From: CAZGEA01 sp964524515
Lineage (GTDB): Bacteria > Patescibacteriota > Microgenomatia > UBA8517
Assembly: GCA_964524515.1 (NCBI GenBank)
Contig: CAZGEA010000001.1
Location: 1 to 64,000 of the forward strand
DNA length: 64,000 bases
Direction of reading: 5' to 3'
In this document: positions 24,246 through 31,635 of the stretch, piece after piece
How positions within the stretch are numbered: the stretch's first letter is position 1
Layout of the letters: the number at the start of each line of letters is the position of its first letter
Position numbers and translations under genes: made by a program
The notes under the pieces: model-generated
What the model saw: the letters and a program-made list of their open reading frames with translations, nothing else
The model's database searches: none
Told to the model about the DNA's origin: nothing

Positions 24246-24294
24246 AAGGGAAGAAATTATGTCGTTTAAAACGCTAATCTCTTCCCTTAATTTT
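24246..24294. terminator. Bidirectional terminator between 23710 and 24295 genes
   Basis: Long stem AAGGGAAGAAATTA with TAATCTCTTCCCTT, one mismatch, followed by T-rich sequence. Confidence 0.88.
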
Positions 24295-24678
24295 TTACGC
24301 ACTCATCGCAGCAATAGTTTGCGATAGCTCGTCAATATCCACATGGTTTTCTTCAGGTTTCATATTTACTACCAAATAAACGCAATAGCCGTCAAATTCA
24401 TACGCAAAACTTCTTGCAAAACCAAAATTTTGGCTCCAACTGTTTGTCTCTCTGTCCTTCAGATAATTAACAAAGCCAATATTAAATGGGTGATTGATTC
24501 TGGTAATTAAAAAGTATGAAATTGTTGGGAAATTGATTTTATTCCAATTCAAAAGTTCATGATCCACCAAATCTTCAGTTGGGTTAATCAAAACTGATTG
24601 AATCGCATGTTCGTTGTTTAAAATACAAATTGCTCCAAAAATCGCATTGCGCTTTAGTATTACTGGTGTAAGAAACAT
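24295..24678 (-). CDS. Hypothetical protein, unknown function
   Basis: A 127-aa protein, beta-rich, with aromatic-rich YCVYLVVNM and acidic ends; unrecognised. ATG with AGTGAGG upstream. Its promoter overlaps that of the divergent 24778..25287. Confidence 0.76.
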   Translation of the reverse strand: MFLTPVILKRNAIFGAICILNNEHAIQSVLINPTEDLVDHELLNWNKINFPTISYFLITRINHPFNIGFVNYLKDRETNSWSQNFGFARSFAYEFDGYCVYLVVNMKPEENHVDIDELSQTIAAMSA

Positions 24679-24703
24679 TTTGACCTCACTTTTATTTGCT
24701 TAT

Positions 24704-24750
24704 GTGCGAAAAGGCAAGGTAATTATATAATACAAATAGTTATCTAGCAC
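24704..24750. promoter_or_regulatory. Overlapping divergent promoters
   Basis: The palindrome ATTATATAAT (24722..24731) supplies a minus-strand TATAAT (24727..24722) and a plus-strand TATAAT (24726..24731) that overlap by 2 bp. GCAC boxes lie 14 nt (minus, 24707..24704) and 15 nt (plus, 24747..24750) away, nearly mirror-symmetric. Confidence 0.78.
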
Positions 24751-24777
24751 CTAATTCTTAAAAAAGGGAGATTTAAA

Positions 24778-25287
24778 ATGTTTACGGCACCTTTTGTGGA
24801 TACTGATGAGCAATTTGGAATAAAAGAAAAAATGGCAACTATTGCAATTTGTTTTCTAACAGGCGACCCTCCAACAAAAATTGATCTTGAAATGATCGAA
24901 GAATTGGTAAGTCGAGGAAATTTTGATCAAATTATTTGCTGTCTAAAATCACAGCTAAGTAGATTTGCATCACCAAGTCAAAGAATTCAGATGCTTCACT
25001 TGGCTATCCCGCAAGGGCTTTTTTCAAAAGGAGTCTTTTTAAATTATCAGTTTGCCGATAATCAGTATATGACTACCCGAAATCTGATTCGTGAAATGTT
25101 AATTCAGCAAAATTGGGGATCAGATTCTGCAATTACAATCTTTCCTTTAAGTCATGTATATTTTAGTATCCCAATCACGCCGCGTGTTATTAGAACTATG
25201 ATTCAAAACAACGCTCCCGATTTGGAAAAATATCTACCAAACGATCAAGTAGCCGAATATATAAGAAGCGAAAATTTGTATAAATAA
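24778..25287 (+). CDS. Hypothetical protein, unknown function
   Basis: A 169-aa protein, mostly helical by eye, with LVSRGNFDQIICCLKSQLSRF and a central IPITPRVIRTMI segment; no family recognised. ATG with AAAGGGAG. Transcribed from one half of the overlapping divergent promoter, so its expression may exclude that of 24295..24678. Confidence 0.77.
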   Translation: MFTAPFVDTDEQFGIKEKMATIAICFLTGDPPTKIDLEMIEELVSRGNFDQIICCLKSQLSRFASPSQRIQMLHLAIPQGLFSKGVFLNYQFADNQYMTTRNLIREMLIQQNWGSDSAITIFPLSHVYFSIPITPRVIRTMIQNNAPDLEKYLPNDQVAEYIRSENLYK

Positions 25288-25298
25288 GCATAATTCAG

Positions 25299-25344
25299 GG
25301 CCGTCAGGAATTTAAAATCAATAAATTCTTGGTCGGCCTTTTAT
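25299..25344 (+). terminator. Terminator after gene 24778
   Basis: Stem GGCCGTCAGGAATTTA with TAAATTCTTGGTCGGCC (imperfect), then TTTTATTTT. Confidence 0.85.
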
Positions 25345-25349
25345 TTTGA

Positions 25350-25355
25350 TATAAT
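25350..25355 (+). promoter_or_regulatory. -10 element of gene 25399
   Basis: TATAAT, then CTCGTTTATCTCGCTC, which follows the spacing of the GCAC leaders but has GCTC. GAAAGG Shine-Dalgarno. Confidence 0.7.
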
Positions 25356-25398
25356 ACTCTTCTCGTTTATCTCGCTCTTTCTGAAAGGTTCTTAAAAG

Positions 25399-26001
25399 AT
25401 GTCATCTAGAATTTTAACCAAGTATAATCTTTTACGCACAAAGGTTCTTCATTCGATCGGATACTTAAAATTTGTAATAAAAAGCTATGAAGTTGGAGTA
25501 AATGGAAGGTGTATTCCAGCCATGATCTTTGATGTAGGTCAAACAGTTGGGTTTTTGGTTTTCAATACAGATACTCAAAAATTTACACTCGTAAGTCAAA
25601 CTAGATTTGCAACGTTTGAACGTCATGTTAATCCTAGATTTCTTGAATTAGAAATTTTATCCGAGCGAATCAATCCTGGTGAAGATCCGGTGAATGTAGT
25701 ACTGCGTGAATGTCAAAGAATAACCGGTTATCATCCCAAGAAAGATAACATTTCACAAATTGGTTCTTTTGATATTTCACCAGCATATTTAACCGAAAGA
25801 ATGATGATTTATTTTGTTGAAATTTCAAATGGGGATAAACGTGGAGATAAAACTTCTGATGACGAAATCAAAATTGTTGAAGTCAAACCAGATCAGATAT
25901 CCGATCTAAGATATGAAAATCTGCCAATAACAGATATGAAAACATCTCTTTCAATCCAATGGTGGCTTTTGAACCATAAAGTGGCAAAAATGCTACCGTA
26001 A
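25399..26001 (+). CDS. Nudix-fold protein with degenerate Nudix box
   Basis: A 200-aa protein resembling ADP-ribose/GDP-mannose type Nudix hydrolases: QTVGFLVFNTDTQKFTLVSQ strand pair, then the Nudix box region ERINPGEDPVNVVLRECQR and ITGY, then GSFDISPAYLTERMMIYFVEI. In the box (Gx5Ex7REUxEExGU) the first Gly is Glu, and the metal-binding E-E pair of REUxEE is R-I, so metal-dependent hydrolysis is probably lost. It may bind a nucleotide as a sensor or regulator. Compare the intact box in 40179..40658. Own promoter and terminator. Confidence 0.8.
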   Translation: MSSRILTKYNLLRTKVLHSIGYLKFVIKSYEVGVNGRCIPAMIFDVGQTVGFLVFNTDTQKFTLVSQTRFATFERHVNPRFLELEILSERINPGEDPVNVVLRECQRITGYHPKKDNISQIGSFDISPAYLTERMMIYFVEISNGDKRGDKTSDDEIKIVEVKPDQISDLRYENLPITDMKTSLSIQWWLLNHKVAKMLP

Positions 26002-26015
26002 TTTAAAAACAATAA

Positions 26016-26062
26016 ACCGTTTGGGTATTTGCATATCAAAGCAAAGCTCAGGCGGTATTTTT
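26016..26062. terminator. Bidirectional terminator between 25399 and 26064 genes
   Basis: Stem ACCGTTTGGG (26016..26025) with CTCAGGCGGT (26047..26056), including G-T pairs, followed by a T-run. Confidence 0.75.
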
Positions 26063-26063
26063 T

Positions 26064-26354
26064 TTATCTATCTTTCAAAATATCGTAAATCTGTAGATCG
26101 TTCATTCCAGCTAATTTGTATGTTGAAACCTCATGAGGATTACTCTCAAAAACCATCTTTATTTCAGTTTGTGTTGGTTCTCCTTTGGCCAATTTTTCAC
26201 TAGCTGCCCATTCGGTAGGTTTTGCAACGCCATTTCCAGTATGTCCACCACTTGAGTGAATTCGCTGAAAACTTCTTCCCATACTAGCTTTTGCATCAGT
26301 AGGGGAAACAATTTTACCTTCTCCACCTCTTCGACTGGCTGCATCTTCACTCAT
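26064..26354 (-). CDS. Small hypothetical protein, low-complexity N-terminus
   Basis: A 96-aa protein: Gly/Ser/Arg-rich, probably disordered first 60 residues (SRRGGEGKIV, SSGGHTGNG), then a short helical C-terminus. Unrecognised. ATG starts 5 nt after a TATTAT -10, so probably leaderless. Confidence 0.65.
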   Translation of the reverse strand: MSEDAASRRGGEGKIVSPTDAKASMGRSFQRIHSSGGHTGNGVAKPTEWAASEKLAKGEPTQTEIKMVFESNPHEVSTYKLAGMNDLQIYDILKDR

Positions 26355-26358
26355 AAGC

Positions 26359-26369
26359 TATAATAGCAC
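26359..26369. promoter_or_regulatory. Overlapping divergent -10 elements
   Basis: Plus-strand TATAAT at 26359..26364 (GCAC follows at 26366..26369) overlaps minus-strand TATTAT (26365..26360). Confidence 0.7.
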
Positions 26370-26395
26370 TACCCAAAATAGAAAAGGAAGTGGAT

Positions 26396-26722
26396 ATGTC
26401 CTGGCCAAGTGTAAAGATTGAAATGGTTGATCCAAATTGGTGGCTAGAAGTAATGAACATAACTGCAAATTTTCAATTTTGTAGTGAGCTGGATGATTCA
26501 GCAGATTTTACAATTCGAAGCATAGTTCACGTAATTTTAACTAAAAAAAGAGATGTTATTGAATGGTTTTTTGAAAACTCATCCCTAAAAGATCGAGTAT
26601 TAATGATTCACGATCTACTAAAAAGTAATGATAATGACAAAAAAAAGCAAGGTCAAATTGAACTTTCTAACCTAATAAACGATTTTGTTAAAGATGTTAT
26701 GACAAATAAACCGCCTGATTGA
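26396..26722 (+). CDS. Hypothetical acidic protein, unknown function
   Basis: A 108-aa helical protein (DVIEWFFENSSLKDRVLMIH, LLKSNDNDKKKQGQIELSNL), unrecognised. ATG at 26396 with AAAAGGAAG; an in-frame GTG at 26390 is less likely. Its stop codon is inside the left arm of the terminator. Confidence 0.73.
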   Translation: MSWPSVKIEMVDPNWWLEVMNITANFQFCSELDDSADFTIRSIVHVILTKKRDVIEWFFENSSLKDRVLMIHDLLKSNDNDKKKQGQIELSNLINDFVKDVMTNKPPD

Positions 26723-26755
26723 ATTGCATGATTGCAACTTAACCAGGCGGTACTT
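26710..26755. terminator. Bidirectional terminator overlapping the 26396 stop
   Basis: Stem ACCGCCTG (26710..26717) with CAGGCGGT (26744..26751); left arm overlaps the last codons of 26396..26722. Right tail ACTTTT; on the minus strand, TTTATTTG. Confidence 0.82.
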
Positions 26756-27247
26756 TTATCTAGTTATCTCTTTTTCTACAAGCTGAAAATGTTGAATATC
26801 AATGTATCCTGCAATGTATTCCCCAGTTGGGTATATCATTCGTGCTACATATCCAAACGCATTTTGCTCAAGGAACATCAGTTTTTGTCCTTCAGCAACG
26901 ATTTGGATTGCATATTCCTCATTCATTTGCATATTCATCGAAGGATGAATCCAAATTACTGTTGATCTTGTTGCAACTAGGACTGATCCAAAATCAATTT
27001 TTGTACCAGTTTCGATTGCCTCCGGAATAATATCTAAATTGTTAAGAAATACAAATCCATCTCTCTCCACACCATCCATGCATTGTGCTCTAATGTGCGC
27101 ACACCTTGAGTTAAAAGAGATGATTATTGCAGGTGTGTTCGCTTTAATGTCCCATGCATTAAATCCCGGCATTCTGCCAAAAATGCAATCATAACTTTCA
27201 AAAAGTGTACAGTTTCGTGTAATCCTGGGTGTAACTGTAATCATCAT
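26756..27247 (-). CDS. Family-E protein, second of pair, unknown function
   Basis: A 163-aa beta-rich protein. Its C-terminus NAFGYVARMIYPTGEYIAGYIDIQHF matches SGAFGFMVNFYTFKGEFVSGY plus HF of the upstream gene, and recalls small SH3-like barrels ending in GxxxxGY/WV. No known function. ATG overlaps the upstream stop (27247..27244), so translation is coupled. Confidence 0.77.
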   Translation of the reverse strand: MMITVTPRITRNCTLFESYDCIFGRMPGFNAWDIKANTPAIIISFNSRCAHIRAQCMDGVERDGFVFLNNLDIIPEAIETGTKIDFGSVLVATRSTVIWIHPSMNMQMNEEYAIQIVAEGQKLMFLEQNAFGYVARMIYPTGEYIAGYIDIQHFQLVEKEITR

Positions 27248-27702
27248 TTTCCTCCAAAGAGTTCAAAGTTTATCGGCCAAAAATGATTTGAATCAGCATA
27301 TCCGGAGACAAACTCTCCTTTGAAAGTGTAAAAATTAACCATGAAGCCAAATGCTCCAGAGTTGTTTACTCCAACAATTTGAGATTCTCTGATTTCACAG
27401 GTCATCGGCCCTTCCAATCCAAAATCAGGATATATTCCAGTTCTTGTGATTGAAATATAAGTTTCAGATCCGCTTGGTGTAGTATTTAACTTTACGGTAT
27501 CACTAACTAAAACTAATGCTTCGATTATCGGATTGTTGGTGTCACCGATTGCCGCTGTTATAACACGAATATTGTTGTCGTTTCTTGACAAAACGATTGC
27601 CTGTTGAGCTTGTCCCAATTTTACAGAAGGGCTGCCTTCAATAAAAAGACTTGCACCTTTTCGAATTGTGACAATGTCAAACTTATCTAAATTCGATGTC
27701 AT
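27244..27702 (-). CDS. Family-E protein, first of pair, unknown function
   Basis: A 152-aa beta-rich protein, paralog of the downstream gene through the C-terminal AFGFMVNFYTFKGEFVSGY module. No known family. ATG start; AGA-rich leader with CTGGAGAA upstream as ribosome binding site. Confidence 0.77.
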   Translation of the reverse strand: MTSNLDKFDIVTIRKGASLFIEGSPSVKLGQAQQAIVLSRNDNNIRVITAAIGDTNNPIIEALVLVSDTVKLNTTPSGSETYISITRTGIYPDFGLEGPMTCEIRESQIVGVNNSGAFGFMVNFYTFKGEFVSGYADSNHFWPINFELFGGK

Positions 27703-27754
27703 CTTGTAAATTCTCCAGTTTTCAATAAAGTGCGAAAGTAACTTTGAAATTATA
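27703..27754 (-). promoter_or_regulatory. Promoter and leader of family-E pair
   Basis: Minus-strand TATAAT at 27754..27749; GTTACTTTCGCAC follows with GCAC 15 nt after the -10. Confidence 0.78.
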
Positions 27755-27791
27755 CTTTAAAGATAAGTATTTAGTCCAATATTCGCGCAAA

Positions 27792-27843
27792 TTGACCATT
27801 TTATACAATTAGCCTATAATATTAATCTAGAAACTTTTCTAGA
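27792..27843 (+). promoter_or_regulatory. Consensus promoter with palindrome at the transcription start
   Basis: TTGACC at 27792..27797, exactly 17 bp, TATAAT at 27815..27820: the best sigma-70-type promoter in the window. The perfect inverted repeat TCTAGAAA/TTTCTAGA (27826..27833, 27836..27843) spans the expected start site, as an operator or a 5'-end mRNA hairpin. Confidence 0.85.
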
Positions 27844-27870
27844 TCATCGGCTAACCAAAAGGAGCCACGA

Positions 27871-28365
27871 ATGTCAAATTCCAAGCCTTACTACGTCGTA
27901 AAAAGTGGAATTTTACTGATCGGAAATCGCACATTTATTGAATATGCAGAAGGTGTATTGGGTTCTGAAGTGGTAACATATCTACGCCGCGATTTAGGCC
28001 TTGAGTATGATTTGGAACCATTTTTTAGGCTCAATTCTGTTGTCATGGCGTTTGCTGTCGCACAATGGTTCCAAAAAATGTTTGACGATCCAAATTTTGG
28101 GCGCAGAAACCACCTTGTCCAAGATGACATTAGGTTCTATGTCGAATTAATGAGTAAAGATAATGGCAAACATTATGAAACTATCTTGGAATTCTTTAAT
28201 CAAGGTCTAGGTGCTGAAAAAGCTGTTAACATGAGTTCTGAGTTCCAAAAAGCAGTAAAAGCATCTCGGGCTTTTTGGTCAGATATTACAAATATCTGGT
28301 ATATCCAAGATCTACTTGAGCAATTTCATAACGATGGTGTTGAAGGAATTGAAGTAACAAGTTAG
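27871..28365 (+). CDS. Hypothetical protein, unknown function
   Basis: A 164-aa soluble protein with helical middle (VMAFAVAQWFQKMF) and C-terminus (FWSDITNIWYIQDLLEQF); unrecognised. ATG with AAGGAG 7 nt upstream, and the strongest promoter of the window, so likely abundant. Single-gene unit. Confidence 0.8.
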   Translation: MSNSKPYYVVKSGILLIGNRTFIEYAEGVLGSEVVTYLRRDLGLEYDLEPFFRLNSVVMAFAVAQWFQKMFDDPNFGRRNHLVQDDIRFYVELMSKDNGKHYETILEFFNQGLGAEKAVNMSSEFQKAVKASRAFWSDITNIWYIQDLLEQFHNDGVEGIEVTS

Positions 28366-28375
28366 GCAAAATTTA

Positions 28376-28415
28376 GGCCCCAAAGTGAAAATAAATTTCA
28401 TCAGGGGCCATTTTT
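28376..28415 (+). terminator. Terminator after gene 27871
   Basis: Stem GGCCCC (28376..28381) with GGGGCC (28404..28409), inner TGAAA/TTTCA pairing, then ATTTTT. Confidence 0.88.
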
Positions 28416-28473
28416 ATGCGATAATGCAAAAGCTCTTTCGCAAATTTACACAAACCAAAACAGGAAAACCAAA

Positions 28474-28973
28474 ATGGCAAATCAAAATACTCCATTGGGT
28501 GCAATACAGAAATTTCAAACTGAAACTTCTACTATTCACACATTGTTGCGCAGTCCAATTATTGGAATCATGTGTATTCACTTGATTGGAGCCCAGCCAA
28601 AAGCAGAGATTGCGTTGATATCAAAAAACACTATCCAGTTGAAAATTTCTTAACTATCCCAAAGGTAACTATAGATAAAGAAGACAGCTTTACGATTGCG
28701 TCAAATTGGCTCAAAAGTCTTCTTGGCAAACCAGATATAACACCAAGATCACTCCGTCCAATGCTCCCGCAACCGTTGCGAATTACACCTTATTCAACAG
28801 AAATGTTTCATCTGTTGATTTATGCCTTTCAAGGCCCTAGGCCAGCTAATCCTGATTTGGTATGGGTCGATTTACAAACTGCAAACAGCATGTGTGAAGA
28901 TGGGAGAATAATTGATTTGGTCACATATTTTGCTATCAAGATGTATATTCTTGATCGCCCCAACAAATCATAG
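28474..28973 (+). CDS. Hypothetical protein with a one-base frameshift
   Basis: ATG at 28474 (AGGAAAACC upstream) opens MANQNTPLGAIQKFQTE; that frame stops at 28651..28653, while an adjacent frame is protein-like from 28524 (NFYYSHIVAQSNYWNHVYS) to a stop at 28971..28973. Adding one A to the AAA at 28523..28525 joins them into a 166-aa protein without other changes. Best read as one gene with a sequencing error; a real mutation or -1 slippage is possible. Product unrecognised; a shorter GTG start at 28572 is the alternative. Confidence 0.68.
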
Positions 28974-28997
28974 TTTGAATTCACTATATACCTATAG

Positions 28998-29003
28998 TAT
29001 AAT
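28998..29003 (+). promoter_or_regulatory. -10 element of gene 29042
   Basis: TATAAT 38 nt before the ATG; ATGAGGTAA gives the Shine-Dalgarno. Confidence 0.7.
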
Positions 29004-29041
29004 ATGCATGTTCGAAAGTACACTATACATGAGGTAATAAA

Positions 29042-29338
29042 ATGACTTGTTGTGAATATTGCCGTCGTCCAGCCAATCAAATCGAAGGCATCGCTGCAAT
29101 CGTCGATAACACTCCACACAATCCGAATTGTCCATTAGTCGAAGGCAACAGCCTCGAAGATTGGCAAAAAGGTAAAGCTTGGGGTTTCAATTACGGTAGC
29201 GATCCTGATGCAAATTGGCCTCGAGGCAAATCAGACACATTTTATCTCGGTGTAGATATAGGAAGATCAGATATTGAGAGTCTTATTCAAGACGCTGCAG
29301 AAGAAGAATACTACGGTGTTCATGAACGAGAAATCTAA
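29042..29338 (+). CDS. Small cysteine-rich, probably metal-binding protein
   Basis: A 98-aa acidic protein starting MTCCEYCRR, with HNPNC at about residue 26-30: a likely Cys3His-type zinc site. The rest (SLEDWQKGKAWGFNYGSDPD) is rich in Gly, Trp and Asp. No family name assigned. Codon use is slightly richer in G and C than its neighbours. ATG with GAGG upstream; own terminator. Confidence 0.78.
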   Translation: MTCCEYCRRPANQIEGIAAIVDNTPHNPNCPLVEGNSLEDWQKGKAWGFNYGSDPDANWPRGKSDTFYLGVDIGRSDIESLIQDAAEEEYYGVHEREI

Positions 29339-29361
29339 TATCTAACTTTCCTTAAGCTAAG

Positions 29362-29400
29362 TGCCCAACAAAATAAAAAATTGTTGGGCAATTTTATTTT
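29362..29400 (+). terminator. Terminator after gene 29042
   Basis: Perfect 10-bp stem TGCCCAACAA/TTGTTGGGCA (29362..29371, 29381..29390) with a T-rich tail. Confidence 0.92.
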
Positions 29401-29487
29401 TTAACAGATAATGGGTTGCTATATTCAGTGGATTATGAAATCATAACTGTTGGCAAATTCTTCTTTTGCCAAAATTAATTTATTCAA

Positions 29488-30855
29488 ATGGAAAGACGTC
29501 AATTTCTTAAACTGTCAGCTGTAGTGCTTGGAAACGCTTTATTTGTCGAGCAAAAAAAAGCAAAATCAGAAGAATTAGTTAAATCAATTCCAGTAGAAGT
29601 ACTTCGAAATGGTGACAAAATATCTCTTCGCAAACACAAATTAGATATCGCATTATCTGATAGAAACCTAATTGATCAAATTAGCTCAATAAATTCCGAT
29701 TGGAGAAATTTTGAAAAGTGGGAAAATAAAAGCCCACTTGTTATGGAAGGGTATGGCACAGCATTTGGCTATTCATCCCTTGCTATCGGTCAATTTATTG
29801 TTCAAACTGATGACATAAGATTCCAAATCGGAAGAAGTGATATCGGGCAACTTGATAATAGGCTAAATTTGCTTTTACAAATGAGAGATGTTTACGATAG
29901 ACGTAAAATTTCAGAATTATTAAATGACGATCAAAAAATAATTGATGCTTTTGATAACCTTTTAGGTTATTTTGGATTTGACGGAATAGTGGCACTTAAA
30001 TCACCATACGATTTTGGAAGAACAGGAAGTATTTCAATTTGGGATGAATCATCAGAAGTTTGGTCCCCTAAGAAAAAATTTATAGTTTTAAATACAGCAT
30101 CAATGCAAACATTTTCAAAATGGAAAGATATTAATCGTAGTTTTGGTAATAAAGAAATACAAAATTTACAAGTTGAAATGCCATGGGTTGCCGAAGTCTC
30201 AACAGAATTTTTTGAAAAACTAGGATTAAGAAATGCAAGTAGTTTTTATAGAATCGAAATTGATGAAACTAATGTTGGAATGGATTTAATTTATCAGGAA
30301 TATAAAAATAAAAATTTCGATGTTAGTCAAAATTTTATTAATTTTGCTGCTTTTTTAAGATACAAGTTATCAAATGTTAGTGACCAAAATTTAACTTATT
30401 ATTTATCAAATGCAATTGATGGTGTTCAAAAAGGAAGAGAAATTTCAACTCTTCTCTCAAATATTTTAGATATAAAAATAATGGATCCTAATGATGAAGT
30501 TAAATTAGATGACGCCCTTTATGGAGGGAGTGAAGAAGTAATACCTGCTATTCCACATGGTAATTTAGAGTTAGCAAAATTATGCCTTGTTTTTGGGAAT
30601 AACAACCTTTTAAATAAAAGTATAATTTCTTATAATCAATCTTGTGATTTTAGTGGTTTACCAAAATTGTCAATTGGAATACTAGAAGATACATCAAATG
30701 GTGAGGATAATTTTACAGTTTCAAAAGTTGGATTAGTATATAAATTTAAAAATAATGTTTACTTTTTATTTTTTGAAAATTCTACACCAACTGAAGTTCA
30801 AATCAAAAACATTAAGACAAGTAATCAATCACAAAGATTAAATATATATTATTAA
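29488..30855 (+). CDS. Large exported-looking protein with Tat-like N-terminus
   Basis: A 455-aa unrecognised protein. The N-terminus MERRQFLKLSAVVLGNALFV matches the twin-arginine pattern RRxFLK followed by a weak hydrophobic stretch, so export in folded form is possible. The remainder is mixed alpha/beta with many Asn and Asp and very AT-rich codons after about residue 240. No catalytic motif recognised. Convergent with the exported glycosidase-like gene 30883..31635. No Shine-Dalgarno. Confidence 0.72.
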   Translation: MERRQFLKLSAVVLGNALFVEQKKAKSEELVKSIPVEVLRNGDKISLRKHKLDIALSDRNLIDQISSINSDWRNFEKWENKSPLVMEGYGTAFGYSSLAIGQFIVQTDDIRFQIGRSDIGQLDNRLNLLLQMRDVYDRRKISELLNDDQKIIDAFDNLLGYFGFDGIVALKSPYDFGRTGSISIWDESSEVWSPKKKFIVLNTASMQTFSKWKDINRSFGNKEIQNLQVEMPWVAEVSTEFFEKLGLRNASSFYRIEIDETNVGMDLIYQEYKNKNFDVSQNFINFAAFLRYKLSNVSDQNLTYYLSNAIDGVQKGREISTLLSNILDIKIMDPNDEVKLDDALYGGSEEVIPAIPHGNLELAKLCLVFGNNNLLNKSIISYNQSCDFSGLPKLSIGILEDTSNGEDNFTVSKVGLVYKFKNNVYFLFFENSTPTEVQIKNIKTSNQSQRLNIYY

Positions 30856-30882
30856 CTTGGTTAAAATATTTGTATTATTAAA

Positions 30883-31635
30883 TTACTTTATACAAAAAAA
30901 CGAACCAGAATATGTTAGTTCTGTTAAGCTAAAATTTGATGTTGCAATTGATGATGCAGATCCGCCATCCAAATTAATTGCATTATCAAAATTAACATCT
31001 AATTTGTTTGATATCTGATTTAAAATATTTGGTAATTCCTGTAGTGTTGGTCCTAAGTAAAGTGAATTTTTATTATAAATTATCAAAAAATAAAGTGTTT
31101 GATCAACGTTTGCCAAAACAACTCGTCTGGCATTCTCATCATTTTTAAGTTTTAAGTTATTTATGTTTTTATTTTCAATTAAAAGTGGTCCTGATTGAAG
31201 TGCAATTCTGTATTCATCTAAATTTTTAATTTTTCTTGAGAAAGAAAAATTGTCTGATTGGTCAATTGCAAATACACCATTAAATGTTTGATTATCTCTG
31301 TAATCTCTTAAAAGTTTGTCATCAACTTTAAATAATCCAATTGGTTTTTCTTCCTTTGTATAAAAAGTTGCATTTACCAAATTCAAACATCCATATTCAC
31401 GATATACATCATTTGATTTTTTTCTTTCAGAGAAATTTGCAATTAGATTAACTTCAATAGGGTCCGCTTTAAAATAGTAATAATTATAATCACCAACGCT
31501 ATCGGTAAAATTATCAAATTGATTTTCATCAGGTGTTATTGTCGGAGTCGGTATTTGTAAATTATTTTTTGTATTATTTTTAATAAATAAAAAAAACAAT
31601 ACAACTAAAATTACAATCAACATAATTTTTTTCAT
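30883..31635 (-). CDS. Phosphodiester glycosidase (NAGPA/DUF2233) family protein
   Basis: A 250-aa exported protein: signal anchor at residues 3-20, Thr/Pro linker, then the NAGPA-type domain with NATFYT, GVFAID, ALQSGPLLI, ARRVVLA and the hallmark NLDGGSASS. Family members cleave N-acetylglucosamine phosphodiesters or related glycans. Its ATG overlaps the stop of the upstream sugar dehydrogenase gene by 4 nt, so the two are co-translated and both act outside the membrane. Confidence 0.88.
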   Translation of the reverse strand: MKKIMLIVILVVLFFLFIKNNTKNNLQIPTPTITPDENQFDNFTDSVGDYNYYYFKADPIEVNLIANFSERKKSNDVYREYGCLNLVNATFYTKEEKPIGLFKVDDKLLRDYRDNQTFNGVFAIDQSDNFSFSRKIKNLDEYRIALQSGPLLIENKNINNLKLKNDENARRVVLANVDQTLYFLIIYNKNSLYLGPTLQELPNILNQISNKLDVNFDNAINLDGGSASSIATSNFSLTELTYSGSFFCIK

